A DNA stretch of 8,299 bases from JAYQUR01 sp038133505 (GTDB lineage: Bacteria; Pseudomonadota; Alphaproteobacteria; MPNO01; UBA830): NCBI GenBank assembly GCA_038133505.1, contig JAYPTI010000138.1, forward strand, positions 1-8,299, in the 5' to 3' direction. A program made the position numbers and the translations under genes. This document shows positions 1-6,443 of this stretch, piece after piece (the stretch's first letter is position 1; every line of letters begins with the position of its first letter). The notes below the pieces were generated by a model, which was given only the letters and a program-made list of their open reading frames with translations, did no database searches and was not told where the DNA came from.

Positions 1-288
1 TCTGGGCGGATGACCTTCCGGTAGGGAGGCCCCGCGGGCGGCCTCGGCCAGCAGGCCGGCCGACGCGTCGACGCCGAGCGCCCGGAAGCCCTGCGCCTGC
101 AGCCAGGCGGTGTCGCGGCCGCTGCCGCAGCCGATATCGACGGAGGGACCGGGGCGAAAGAATTCGGTCAGCGCGGCGTAGAGATCGTCCGGCGGCGGCT
201 GGCCGTCTTCCCAGTCGGCGGCGTAATCCGCCGCGCCCGCGTCGTAGGCCGCGATGGTATCCGTATCGATGGGAAGGGCGCCTGACAT
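1..288 (-). CDS. Class I SAM-dependent methyltransferase, partial (N-terminal part)
   Basis: Read on the minus strand from ATG at 288-286, the frame stays open to the window edge (96 codons); the C-terminal half or more lies outside. Motif I of Rossmann-fold methyltransferases is clear at residues 50-58 (VDIGCGSGR), followed by the acidic end of strand beta-2 at residues 71-75 (LGVDA), which normally contacts the SAM ribose. The N-terminus (AAYDAGAADYAADW) is typical of small-molecule methyltransferases of the Methyltransf_11/25 type. The substrate cannot be told, because the part that sets specificity is missing. No convincing Shine-Dalgarno precedes this ATG, so the start is likely but not certain. 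The gene is transcribed away from the PNPOx-like gene at 354, with about 65 bp between the two starts. Confidence 0.85.
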   Translation of the reverse strand, partial: MSGALPIDTDTIAAYDAGAADYAADWEDGQPPPDDLYAALTEFFRPGPSVDIGCGSGRDTAWLQAQGFRALGVDASAGLLAEAARGASLPEGHPPR

Positions 289-304
289 ATATTGTGCGAT
301 CGCT

Positions 305-333
305 TTGCGTGACGGGAACGCCCACCCTACCAT
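305..333 (+). promoter_or_regulatory. Possible sigma70-type promoter for the PNPOx-like gene
   Basis: TTGCGT (305-310) and TACCAT (328-333) are separated by 17 bp and lie just upstream of the AAAGGGAGA ribosome binding site (341-349). Four of six bases match in each hexamer. The position is plausible, but such matches occur by chance in DNA of this size; this is a weak prediction. Confidence 0.25.
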
Positions 334-353
334 CCCGTCGAAAGGGAGACACC

Positions 354-809
354 ATGCTCGACGACGACATGAAGGCGATCATCGCCAGCGCCAACCTGAG
401 CTTCGCCGCGACCGTCAACGCGGACGGCAGCCCCAACCTGTCGCCCAAGAGCACGCTGCGCCCGTGGGGCGACGACAGGCTGATCTTCGCCAATCTCGCC
501 TCGCCGGGCACGCTCGCGAACCTGCGGCGCGACCCGCGCATCGAGATCAACTGCATCGACGTCTTCGCGCGCCGCGGCTACCGCTTCGCGGGCACGGCGA
601 CGATCCATCCGCCGGGCGACGCGCTCTACGAGGAATTCCGCGCCGTCATCGCGCCCGAGGTCGGCCCGGACATCGAGGTGCGCGACGCGGTGCTGATCGA
701 ACTGACGGACGTCCAACCGGTCCTGTCGCCCGCCTACGCGCTCGACGGCGTGACCGAGGAGCGGCTGCGCGAGACGTATCTGAAGCGATACGGGTTCTCC
801 CAGTCCTGA
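354..809 (+). CDS. Pyridoxamine 5'-phosphate oxidase family (FMN-binding split barrel) protein
   Basis: A 151-residue protein of the PNPOx-like FMN split-barrel family. The fold shows in the N-terminal strand pattern SFAATVNADGSPNLSPKST (about residues 15-33), where a strand is followed by 'DGSPNLSPK', a typical flavin-phosphate contact region. Further typical segments are LIFANLASPGTLANLRRDP (about 43-61) and the strand GYRFAGTATI. Family members bind FMN, F420 or heme and reduce or oxidise small molecules; which cofactor and substrate apply here is unknown. It is shorter than true PdxH (about 200 residues or more) and lacks the PdxH C-terminal region, so it is unlikely to be the vitamin B6 enzyme. 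The start at 354 was chosen over an in-frame GTG at 294 because AAAGGGAGA sits at 341-349 and homology-like sequence begins at MLDDDMKAIIA. It lies 117 bp upstream of the Rieske oxygenase on the same strand, but that gene seems to have its own promoter. Confidence 0.85.
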   Translation: MLDDDMKAIIASANLSFAATVNADGSPNLSPKSTLRPWGDDRLIFANLASPGTLANLRRDPRIEINCIDVFARRGYRFAGTATIHPPGDALYEEFRAVIAPEVGPDIEVRDAVLIELTDVQPVLSPAYALDGVTEERLRETYLKRYGFSQS

Positions 810-839
810 CGGTGCGCGCCTTCTGCCGGATGAAAATCG

Positions 840-851
840 TTCGCAAGCGAA
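840..851. promoter_or_regulatory. Palindromic operator candidate upstream of the Rieske oxygenase gene
   Basis: TTCGC-AA-GCGAA is a perfect inverted repeat (5-bp arms, 2-bp centre) located directly before the putative -35 element at 858. A dimeric repressor or activator could bind here. No regulator gene is present in the window to pair with it, so the assignment rests on symmetry and position only. Confidence 0.3.
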
Positions 852-857
852 TAATCA

Positions 858-885
858 TTGCGGCGGGCGGGCGGAGCAATATACT
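858..885 (+). promoter_or_regulatory. Probable sigma70-type promoter of the Rieske oxygenase gene
   Basis: TTGCGG (858-863) and TATACT (880-885) are spaced by 16 bp. TATACT differs from the -10 consensus at one base, and TTG is the conserved part of the -35. Transcription from about 892 would give a leader of roughly 35 nt containing the ribosome binding site AGGGAGA (914-920). This suggests that the oxygenase can be transcribed independently of the PNPOx-like gene. Confidence 0.45.
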
Positions 886-926
886 CGGGGCGAGCCGTCA
901 ACAGAGACGCGACAGGGAGAGAAACC

Positions 927-2057
927 ATGGCACCCGACGATTCAGGCCCCGCGCTGGTCGGCATCGCACCGACGCTGATCCCCAAGAACGCGACCAGCAC
1001 GCGGCAGCTTTCGAAATCCAAGTTCCTGCACAACACCTGGTACGTGGTGACGCCGTCGGACGAGCTGAAGCCCGGCGAGCTGATGCACCGGACGATCCTG
1101 AACGAGCCGCTGTGCTTCTTCCGCAAGGAGGACGGCAGCGTCGCCGCGATCCGCGACGTCTGCCCGCACCGCTTCGTGCCGCTGTCGATGGGCACGCTGT
1201 GCCCCGGCGACAAGATCCAGTGCATCTATCACGGCCTCGAGTTCGGCGCCGACGGCAAGTGCGTGAAGAACCCGCACGGCAGCCAGAAGATTTCCGACGC
1301 GCTGCACCTGCCGAGCTACACGGTGGTCGAGAAACACAAGCTGATGTGGATCTGGATGGGGGACCGGACGCCGGACCTCGACAAGATCCCGGACTACAGC
1401 TGCCTCGACGACACGCCGGAGCTGCACGTCACGCAGTTCGGCTATCTGCACGTGAAATGCCACTACGGCCTGCTCGTCGACAACCTGCTGGATCTCAGCC
1501 ACATCTGCTTCACCCATGCCGGCATCCTCGGCAATCCGGATAGCGCGGAAACCGATCCGGACGTGACCGTGGAGGGCGACGCCGTCACCGTTTCCCGCTT
1601 TACCGAGGACGCGGAAACGCCCGGCATGATCAGGATGTTCACCAGCGATCCCGAACTGCAGGCCCGCGGCGACCAGTGGACGGCGATCACCTGGTTCCCG
1701 GCCTCGAACCTGCGGCTCAATTTCGGCGCCTGCAGGACCGGCGAACCCCGGGAAAGCGGCACCGGCTACATGGCGCTGCACTGGCTGACGCCGGAAACCG
1801 ACCGCACGACGCACTACTACTACTGCGCGGCGCGCTGGAACGTTCAGACCGACGACGACCGCAACAAGGAACTGCGCGAGCTGATTTACAAGATGCGGAC
1901 CTTCGCCTTCGCCGACCAGGACGTGCCGGTGATCGAGGCGCAGCAGATCGCGATGGATTCGTTCCCCCACGAGCCCGACCCGCAGCGCCTCAGCATCGAT
2001 TCGGGCCCGAACGCCTACGAGAAGATCCTCAACCGGCTGATCGCCGAAGAGAGCTGA
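927..2057 (+). CDS. Rieske 2Fe-2S aromatic ring-hydroxylating / O-demethylating oxygenase (VanA/DMO type)
   Basis: A 376-residue oxygenase component. The N-terminal Rieske domain carries C79-P-H81 and C99-x-x-H102, the full set of ligands for the 2Fe-2S cluster. The C-terminal catalytic domain has N186-L-L-D189-L-S-H192-x4-H197, the mononuclear iron histidines with the bridging Asp, plus D332 five residues before EAQQ (337-340), which aligns with the third iron ligand of the vanillate demethylase/dicamba monooxygenase group. Members insert oxygen from O2, most often as O- or N-demethylases or ring hydroxylases; the substrate here is unknown. No ferredoxin or reductase (VanB-like) gene is adjacent, so electrons must come from a partner encoded elsewhere. 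The start at 927 follows AGGGAGA (914-920); an in-frame upstream ATG at 858 lacks such a site and overlaps the predicted promoter. The gene ends 24 bp before a hairpin terminator. Confidence 0.93.
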   Translation: MAPDDSGPALVGIAPTLIPKNATSTRQLSKSKFLHNTWYVVTPSDELKPGELMHRTILNEPLCFFRKEDGSVAAIRDVCPHRFVPLSMGTLCPGDKIQCIYHGLEFGADGKCVKNPHGSQKISDALHLPSYTVVEKHKLMWIWMGDRTPDLDKIPDYSCLDDTPELHVTQFGYLHVKCHYGLLVDNLLDLSHICFTHAGILGNPDSAETDPDVTVEGDAVTVSRFTEDAETPGMIRMFTSDPELQARGDQWTAITWFPASNLRLNFGACRTGEPRESGTGYMALHWLTPETDRTTHYYYCAARWNVQTDDDRNKELRELIYKMRTFAFADQDVPVIEAQQIAMDSFPHEPDPQRLSIDSGPNAYEKILNRLIAEES

Positions 2058-2080
2058 TCTTCCGGCGCTGACAGAACGCG

Positions 2081-2110
2081 AAACGGCGGTCCGGTTGGGC
2101 CGCCGTTTTT
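2081..2110 (+). terminator. Rho-independent terminator after the Rieske oxygenase gene
   Basis: Bases 2081-2092 pair with 2097-2108 (a 12-bp GC-rich stem with one T-G wobble, AAACGGCGG against CCGCCGTTT) around a GGTT loop, and a TTTTT run ends at 2110. Because the stem begins with AAA and the other strand has a short T run (GTTTCG), it may also work weakly for the convergent ThDP-enzyme gene. Confidence 0.75.
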
Positions 2111-2124
2111 CGTTTGGGGCGGCG

Positions 2125-2230
2125 CCCCCTCTCCCTAGCCCTCTCCCCGCGGGGGAGAGGGGACATGCACGCGGAAAGCCGCAAATTCGGCTCCCCTCCA
2201 CCTTCGAGGGGGAGGGCCAGGGAGGGGGTG
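2125..2230. repeat. Dispersed GC-rich palindromic repeat block (REP-like)
   Basis: This block fills most of the 201-bp convergent gap. It contains the palindrome CCCTCTCCCC (2139-2148) / GGGGAGAGGG (2152-2161) and a second hairpin, CTCCCC (2191-2196) / GGGGAG (2209-2214), with the spacer TCCACCTTCGAG. The outer parts (CCCCCTCTCCCT at 2126-2137 and AGGGAGGGGGTG at 2219-2230) are also nearly reverse complements of each other. Elements of this style are common between convergent genes in many alphaproteobacterial genomes (from memory). It holds no plausible coding sequence. Confidence 0.65.
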
Positions 2231-2258
2231 AAACAGGGGAGGCCTCGGCTTACGCCGC

Positions 2259-3896
2259 CTACCCCCGCACCTTGCCCTGGAAGATCAGGCGCCACGGGTC
2301 GGGCACCTCGCCGATGGGGTATTCGATCAGGGTCGGGCCCGGTGTGGCGAAGCCCTCGCCGATCGCCCTTTCTAGCTCCTCGGGCGAGCGGACGCGGAGG
2401 CCCTGGATGCCGAACGCGTCAGCGAGCTTCATCAGGTCGGGGTTCCTGAGCTCGACGGCGATGTTCTTGCCCTCGAACATCTGCTGCTGGATGCGCTTCA
2501 CGTTGCCGTAGGCGCCGTCGTTGAACACAACGAGGACGATGTCGATGCCATGCTGCACGGCGGACGCGAGCTCCTGCACGTTGAACATGAAGCCGCCGTC
2601 GCCGGAGATCGCGACGACCTTGCGGTCGGGCATGCCGACCTTGGCGCCCATCGCCGTCGGCGACGCGTAGCCGAGCGTGCCCTGATAGCCGGTGTGGATG
2701 AAGGTGCGCGGCCGGTAAACCGGAAACGCGAAGCGCGCGACGTAGCCGGGCTGGGTCAGCTCTTCCACGAAGATGCCGTCCTCCGGCAGGGCGCGGCGGA
2801 TGGCGTTCAGGATCGGGACCTGCGGGTCGAGCTTGTCGATCTCCCGCTGGACGGCGGCCTTGAGGTCGGTCATCTCGCCGGTCCGGTCCTGTCTCTTTCG
2901 ATTGTGCGCGGGCACGGCGTCGAGCAGCGCGCGCAGGCCGAGACGCGCGTCGGCCTGCACGGCGACGGCGGGCTGCGACGAGCGCGTCATCTCCTCGGGG
3001 TCCACGTCGAGGCGGACGATCTTGAGGCCGTCGTCGAGACCCCAGGCGGGCACCATCGGGACGAGCCGCGTGCCGACCGCGAGCACGGCGTCGGCGTCGC
3101 CCCACAGCTCGTGGCCGTGCGGCGGCGTGAGCGCGAACGGATCGCGGCTGTCCACCGTGCCGAACGCGCCGCGCGACATGACGACCGGCGCCTGCAGCAG
3201 GGTGGACAGCAGCTTGAGTTCGGGCCCGGCGTCGATGGCGCCGCCGCCGGCGAAGATCAGCGGCCTCTCGGCCGCGCCGAGGAGCTTCGCCGCCGCCTCG
3301 ATCTCGTCCGGGTCGGGCTCCAGCACTTCGTAGGCGCCGGGCGGGTCCAGCGGGCTCACCTCGCCCTTCTCCTTGAAGAGGTCGAGCGCCATCTCGACCT
3401 CGACCGGGCGCTTGCGGCCCTCGTTGAGCTGGCGGAAGGCTTCCGCCATCGTCGCCGGCACGTCGGCGGGCGCGTCCATCCGCGCCGCCCACTTGGTGAG
3501 ACCTTTTGCGATCGCCAGCTGGTCGGGCAGTTCGTGCAGCTGGCCGGTGCCCTTGCCGATCAGGCGCGACGGGATCTGCCCGGCGACGGTGAGCATGGGA
3601 AGGTTGAGCGCGTAGGCCGTCGCGATGGCGGACGAGGCGTTGAGAAGGCCCGGGCCCGGCACCACGATGGAGGTCCCCACCTTCCCCGTCGCCGCCGCAT
3701 AGCCGAGCGCCATGTAGCCCGCGCCCTGCTCGTGGCGGGTGTGGATGACGCGCAGCGAATTCTGCGCGTCGTAGAGCGCGTCGAACAGCGGGTCGAGCTG
3801 GACGCCCGGAATGCCGAACGCGGTGTCGACGCCGTTCCGGATCAGCGCATCGACGATGGCCTCCCCGCCGCTCATGGTGGTGGTCGCGCCGCTCAT
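2259..3896 (-). CDS. Thiamine diphosphate-dependent decarboxylase / acetolactate synthase-like enzyme
   Basis: A 545-residue protein with the three-domain layout of the acetohydroxyacid synthase/benzoylformate decarboxylase superfamily. The N-terminal PYR domain holds the activating glutamate E56 in RHEQGAGYMALGYA. The central domain spans roughly residues 195-330 (FAGGGA; VLAVGTRL). The C-terminal PP domain has the ThDP/Mg motif GDG at 432-434 and N459-D460 about 25 residues later. Its length matches the family (540-590). Family reactions are decarboxylation of a 2-oxoacid or carboligation; true AHAS is unlikely because no regulatory ilvN-like subunit is adjacent. The start ATG at 3896-3894 overlaps the stop of the DUF1989 gene (ATGA) and has GGGAGAAGG a few bases upstream; an internal ATG at 3875 is an alternative. 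The protein shares an operon with the DUF1989 gene, and the same transcript probably carries both. The exact substrate is not identifiable. Confidence 0.9.
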   Translation of the reverse strand: MSGATTTMSGGEAIVDALIRNGVDTAFGIPGVQLDPLFDALYDAQNSLRVIHTRHEQGAGYMALGYAAATGKVGTSIVVPGPGLLNASSAIATAYALNLPMLTVAGQIPSRLIGKGTGQLHELPDQLAIAKGLTKWAARMDAPADVPATMAEAFRQLNEGRKRPVEVEMALDLFKEKGEVSPLDPPGAYEVLEPDPDEIEAAAKLLGAAERPLIFAGGGAIDAGPELKLLSTLLQAPVVMSRGAFGTVDSRDPFALTPPHGHELWGDADAVLAVGTRLVPMVPAWGLDDGLKIVRLDVDPEEMTRSSQPAVAVQADARLGLRALLDAVPAHNRKRQDRTGEMTDLKAAVQREIDKLDPQVPILNAIRRALPEDGIFVEELTQPGYVARFAFPVYRPRTFIHTGYQGTLGYASPTAMGAKVGMPDRKVVAISGDGGFMFNVQELASAVQHGIDIVLVVFNDGAYGNVKRIQQQMFEGKNIAVELRNPDLMKLADAFGIQGLRVRSPEELERAIGEGFATPGPTLIEYPIGEVPDPWRLIFQGKVRG

Positions 3897-4516
3897 GCGC
3901 CTTCTCCCTCGAATATTTCGACCCTCATCGGCGTGCCGCGATAGAAGGGACAGTTGGACAGCGCGACGAGGCAATCCATCAGCGCCTCGAACTCGATGTA
4001 GTCGCCCGGCTCGGAGACACCGTCCTCCAGCACCCACCAGCCGTGCGCGCAGTCATGGTGGTAGCTCATGAACAGGTCCATCGTATCCGGGATGTCCTCC
4101 GGCAGCAGGCCCCACGGCGCGACCGCCCCGGCGATGATCTCATGGCAGCCGTCCTTGCCGGGCGTGCCCAGCGCCTCGTAGAGCTTGCGGTTGCACATCC
4201 GGCCGTGGACGTCGTGCATGCCCTTCACCTTCGGCGTGTCGGCGGTGATCCGCATCATCTCGTTGTTGATGGTCGACATCAGCACGTCGCCCTCGAACAG
4301 CCGGTCACGCGGATGGAAGCCGTCGCCCGTGGCGACGCCGGTCCGCGATCGCGAGTAGGAGCAGGACAGCTTTTCGCGGACGTTGTGCGCGTTGAACACC
4401 GCCATGTCGACGACCTGCAGCCCCTCGAGGTCGGTGACGCGAATGCGCTGGCCGGTCTCGACCACCTTCGCAAGCCCGGTCGCCGGCGCCATGACGGTAT
4501 CGAATACGGAGTTCAT
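3893..4516 (-). CDS. DUF1989 / urea carboxylase-associated family protein
   Basis: A 207-residue protein recognisable as DUF1989. Family-like segments include GLQVVDMAVFNAHNVREKLS (about residues 32-51), HDVHGRMCNRKLYE (101-114), GCHEIIAGAVAPWGL (123-137) and MDLFMSYHHD (146-155). Several His and Cys residues (H101, H104, C108, C124, H153, H154, C182, C189) could bind metal, but I did not verify which are family-invariant. Some members, CgdA and CgdB, are subunits of carboxyguanidine deiminase in guanidine degradation (established). Here there is only one DUF1989 gene and no urea/guanidine carboxylase or allophanate hydrolase nearby, so that role is not supported. The stop overlaps the start of the ThDP enzyme by four bases (ATGA), implying translational coupling and a shared task. 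The gene is divergent from the LigA-LigB operon across 72 bp. Confidence 0.85.
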   Translation of the reverse strand: MNSVFDTVMAPATGLAKVVETGQRIRVTDLEGLQVVDMAVFNAHNVREKLSCSYSRSRTGVATGDGFHPRDRLFEGDVLMSTINNEMMRITADTPKVKGMHDVHGRMCNRKLYEALGTPGKDGCHEIIAGAVAPWGLLPEDIPDTMDLFMSYHHDCAHGWWVLEDGVSEPGDYIEFEALMDCLVALSNCPFYRGTPMRVEIFEGEGA

Positions 4517-4540
4517 CCCACGGTTCTTCGTTGTTATGCT
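4512..4540 (+). promoter_or_regulatory. Divergent control region; weak extended -10 for the LigA/LigB operon
   Basis: The 72-bp gap (4517-4588) must hold promoters for both the DUF1989-ThDP operon and the dioxygenase operon. TGT-TATGCT (4532-4540) looks like an extended -10 element, with a poor -35 candidate TTCATC (4512-4517) 17 bp upstream. A short inverted repeat CAGCC-N5-GGCTG lies at 4553-4567. No strong consensus is visible on the minus strand, so activator dependence is possible. The assignment is weak. Confidence 0.25.
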
Positions 4541-4588
4541 CTCGCCAGCTTACAGCCATCGCGGCTGACGTGGAACGAGGGAGAGACC

Positions 4589-4900
4589 ATGCCCGTTGCG
4601 AACACCAAGCGCGATCTCGCCGCGAACCGGATGATCTTCGAGGTACGGCGCGATCCGGCGAAGTACGAAAGCTTCGCCGAGACTTACGAATCCGTCATGG
4701 AGGAATACGGCCTCAGCGCGGAGGAGCGTCAGGCGTTCCGCGACCTCGACCTGATCCGGCTCGGCGAGCTGGGCGTGCACCCGTATTTCCTGCCGCAGGT
4801 GACGCGCCTGTTCCACGGCGGCGGCTACAATCACAACAAATCGAAGGCGGCGCAGATCTACGGCAGGTCCGTCGTCGAGGGACAGGGGAAGACGCGCTGA
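4589..4900 (+). CDS. LigA-type extradiol dioxygenase small subunit (copy 1)
   Basis: A 103-residue all-helical protein of the LigA family, equivalent to the alpha subunit of protocatechuate 4,5-dioxygenase (LigA itself is about 139 residues, so this is a short, domain-only form). Typical segments are NRMIFEVRRDP (13-23), MEEYGLSAEERQAFRDLD (37-54) and RLGELGVHPYF (57-67). In LigAB the alpha subunit caps the beta-subunit active site and contributes to substrate binding; it has no metal centre of its own. The ATG at 4589 follows GAGGGAGAG (4577-4585). The stop and the next start overlap as TGATG, so LigA and LigB are probably translated in equal amounts. Its C-terminus, after RLF (73-75), contains HGGGYNHNKSKAAQIYG, absent from the second copy at 6444. 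Confidence 0.93.
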   Translation: MPVANTKRDLAANRMIFEVRRDPAKYESFAETYESVMEEYGLSAEERQAFRDLDLIRLGELGVHPYFLPQVTRLFHGGGYNHNKSKAAQIYGRSVVEGQGKTR

Positions 4901-5760
4901 TGGCAGACCTCGTATTCGTAACCGGCCTGAGCCATGCGCCGGGCCTCACCGGCTGGCTCGACCAGGCGCCCCAGCACGAGCAGGACTCGCTGACCGAGGG
5001 CTTCAACCGCCTCGGCGAGCTGCTGCGCGCAACGAAGCCCGACGTGATTATCGGCCTCGCCAACGACCACGTGCTCAACATGCCGATGGACGACATCCAC
5101 GATTTCTGCGTCGGGACCGCGGCGCACTGGAAAGGCCCGTCGGCGTGGTTCAAGGACTGGGTCAATGTCGAGCCCTACGCGGTCGACGGCGACGCGGCGG
5201 TCGCGCAGGCCGTGTTCGACGGGCTGACGCGCCGCGGCTTCGACACGACCAGCAAGTCGGAGCTTCACTTCGACGACAACTGGTCCGTGCCGCTGCTGTA
5301 TCTGACGCCGGACTACGACATCCCGCTGGTGCCGATCCACATGAACTGCGTCGTCCCGCCGGTCCCCTCGCCCGAGACCTGCCTGAACGTCGGCAAGGCG
5401 ATCGCCGAGATCGTCCGGAACGACCTGCCGGACGGCATGCGCGTCGCCTTCATGGGAACGGGCGGGCTGTCGCACGATCCCGGCGGGCCGAAATATTTCG
5501 ACGTCGACGAAGAATTCGACCGCTGGTTCCTCGAACTGATGGAGGAAGGCGACGCGGGACGCGTGCTGCGCGAATGCACCGTCGAGAAGATGGTCGCGGC
5601 CGGCGACGGCGGCACCACGGAGCTGCTCGCCTGGATCGCCGCGATGGGCGCGGTCGACGGACGGCGAGCGCACACGGTCTGCTACGAGCCCTCGGTCGCG
5701 CTCCGCTGCGGCATGGGCTGCGTCTTCTGGGACATGGAAAAGGAAACCGCCGATGCCTGA
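4900..5760 (+). CDS. LigB-type class III extradiol ring-cleavage dioxygenase, catalytic subunit
   Basis: A 286-residue beta subunit of the protocatechuate 4,5-dioxygenase superfamily. The residues expected from LigB are present: Fe(II) ligands H12 (LSHAPG), H57 (NDH) and E241 (GGTTELLAW), and the catalytic base H192 in GTGGLSH (186-192). LigB numbering is H12, H61, H195 and E242, so the spacing matches closely. The reaction is O2-dependent cleavage of a catecholic or similar vicinal diol ring next to the hydroxyls. The substrate (protocatechuate, gallate, a hydroxypyridine or another ring) cannot be assigned by eye. The gene overlaps the upstream LigA by one base (TGATG) and the downstream hydrolase by eight bases, a tight operon arrangement. 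No separate ribosome binding site is needed given the coupling, although GGGGAAG lies nearby (4885-4891). Confidence 0.93.
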   Translation: MADLVFVTGLSHAPGLTGWLDQAPQHEQDSLTEGFNRLGELLRATKPDVIIGLANDHVLNMPMDDIHDFCVGTAAHWKGPSAWFKDWVNVEPYAVDGDAAVAQAVFDGLTRRGFDTTSKSELHFDDNWSVPLLYLTPDYDIPLVPIHMNCVVPPVPSPETCLNVGKAIAEIVRNDLPDGMRVAFMGTGGLSHDPGGPKYFDVDEEFDRWFLELMEEGDAGRVLRECTVEKMVAAGDGGTTELLAWIAAMGAVDGRRAHTVCYEPSVALRCGMGCVFWDMEKETADA

Positions 5761-6403
5761 GTTGCTGACGGGACTGGACGAAATCCTCGACCCGCGCCAC
5801 ACCGCGGTCGTGGTCGTCGACATGCAGAACGATTTCTGCGCCGAGAACGGCTATATCCATACCACCCAGGGCGCCGACATGAGCGGCAACAAGCCGCTGG
5901 CCGGGCGCATCGGCAAGCTGGTCGAGGCCGCGCGCGACGCCGGCGCGATCGTGGTCTGGATCAAGGCCATCTACGACCACGAACTGCTGCCCGCGCCGAT
6001 GCTTTCCAAGATGCTGGAGAAGGGCAAGGGCGCCGTGTGCTGCGCGTCGGACAGCTGGGGCGCCGACTTCTACGAGATCGGCCCCGCCGACGACGAGTTC
6101 GTGGTGGAAAAGCGCTGCTACTCCGCGTTCCACAACACCCAGTTCGACGACATCCTGCGCCGCCGCGGCATCAAGACGCTGGTGATGACGGGCGTCGCGA
6201 CGAACGTGTGCGTCGAAAGCACGCTGAGGGAAGGCTTCTTTCACGGCTATTACATCGTCATGCCGCCTGACTGCGTGGGCTCCGCGAACGTGCCGCTGCA
6301 CGAGGCGACCATCAAGTCGGTCGAGTTCATCTTCGGCCACATCCCGCAAAGCGAAGAGGTGATCGCGCGCTGGGAGAAGAAGACGGCGGTGGCGGCGGAG
6401 TAG
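5753..6403 (+). CDS. Isochorismatase-like cysteine hydrolase (amidohydrolase)
   Basis: A 216-residue member of the isochorismatase-like hydrolase family with the complete catalytic triad: D23 in VVVVDMQNDF, K120 in VVEKRCYSAF, and nucleophile C153 in TGVATNVCVESTLREGFF. The family hydrolyses amides and carbamoyl compounds (RutB ureidoacrylate, N-carbamoylsarcosine, maleamate, biuret, nicotinamide) in the cytoplasm. The long C-terminus after C153 and the length resemble RutB-like enzymes, but no rut genes are nearby. The ATG lies inside the end of the LigB gene (8-base overlap), preceded by AAAAGGAAA (5738-5746). Co-translation with the ring-cleavage enzyme suggests that it acts on the ring-opened product or a near relative, probably by cleaving a C-N bond. 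That is inference; the substrate is unknown. Confidence 0.92.
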   Translation: MPELLTGLDEILDPRHTAVVVVDMQNDFCAENGYIHTTQGADMSGNKPLAGRIGKLVEAARDAGAIVVWIKAIYDHELLPAPMLSKMLEKGKGAVCCASDSWGADFYEIGPADDEFVVEKRCYSAFHNTQFDDILRRRGIKTLVMTGVATNVCVESTLREGFFHGYYIVMPPDCVGSANVPLHEATIKSVEFIFGHIPQSEEVIARWEKKTAVAAE

Positions 6404-6443
6404 GTCTCGCGCGGAACGCTGGGAAGGCAGGGGAAACGCCGCG

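Noticed and set aside
254..1543. A 429-codon plus-strand frame across the PNPOx-like and Rieske genes
   Set aside because: It crosses the intergenic region and runs out of frame through two genes with clear motifs; its composition is Arg-rich and domain-free.
942..2201. Long minus-strand open frame opposite the Rieske oxygenase gene
   Set aside because: It mirrors the high-GC coding strand, is rich in Arg/Ala/Val without recognisable domains, and the plus frame has complete Rieske and iron-binding motifs. The same applies to minus frames at 4858-5823, 5450-6631 and 7406-8287 and to the plus frame at 2550-3944.
2259..4516. Urea or guanidine degradation operon
   Set aside because: DUF1989 suggested it, but there is no biotin-dependent carboxylase, allophanate hydrolase, second DUF1989 gene or transporter in the window.
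4589..5760. Naming the enzyme protocatechuate 4,5-dioxygenase
   Set aside because: The catalytic residues are shared by the whole class III group, and none of the usual downstream genes (LigC dehydrogenase, LigI lactonase, LigJ hydratase, LigK aldolase) is present, so the substrate is left open.
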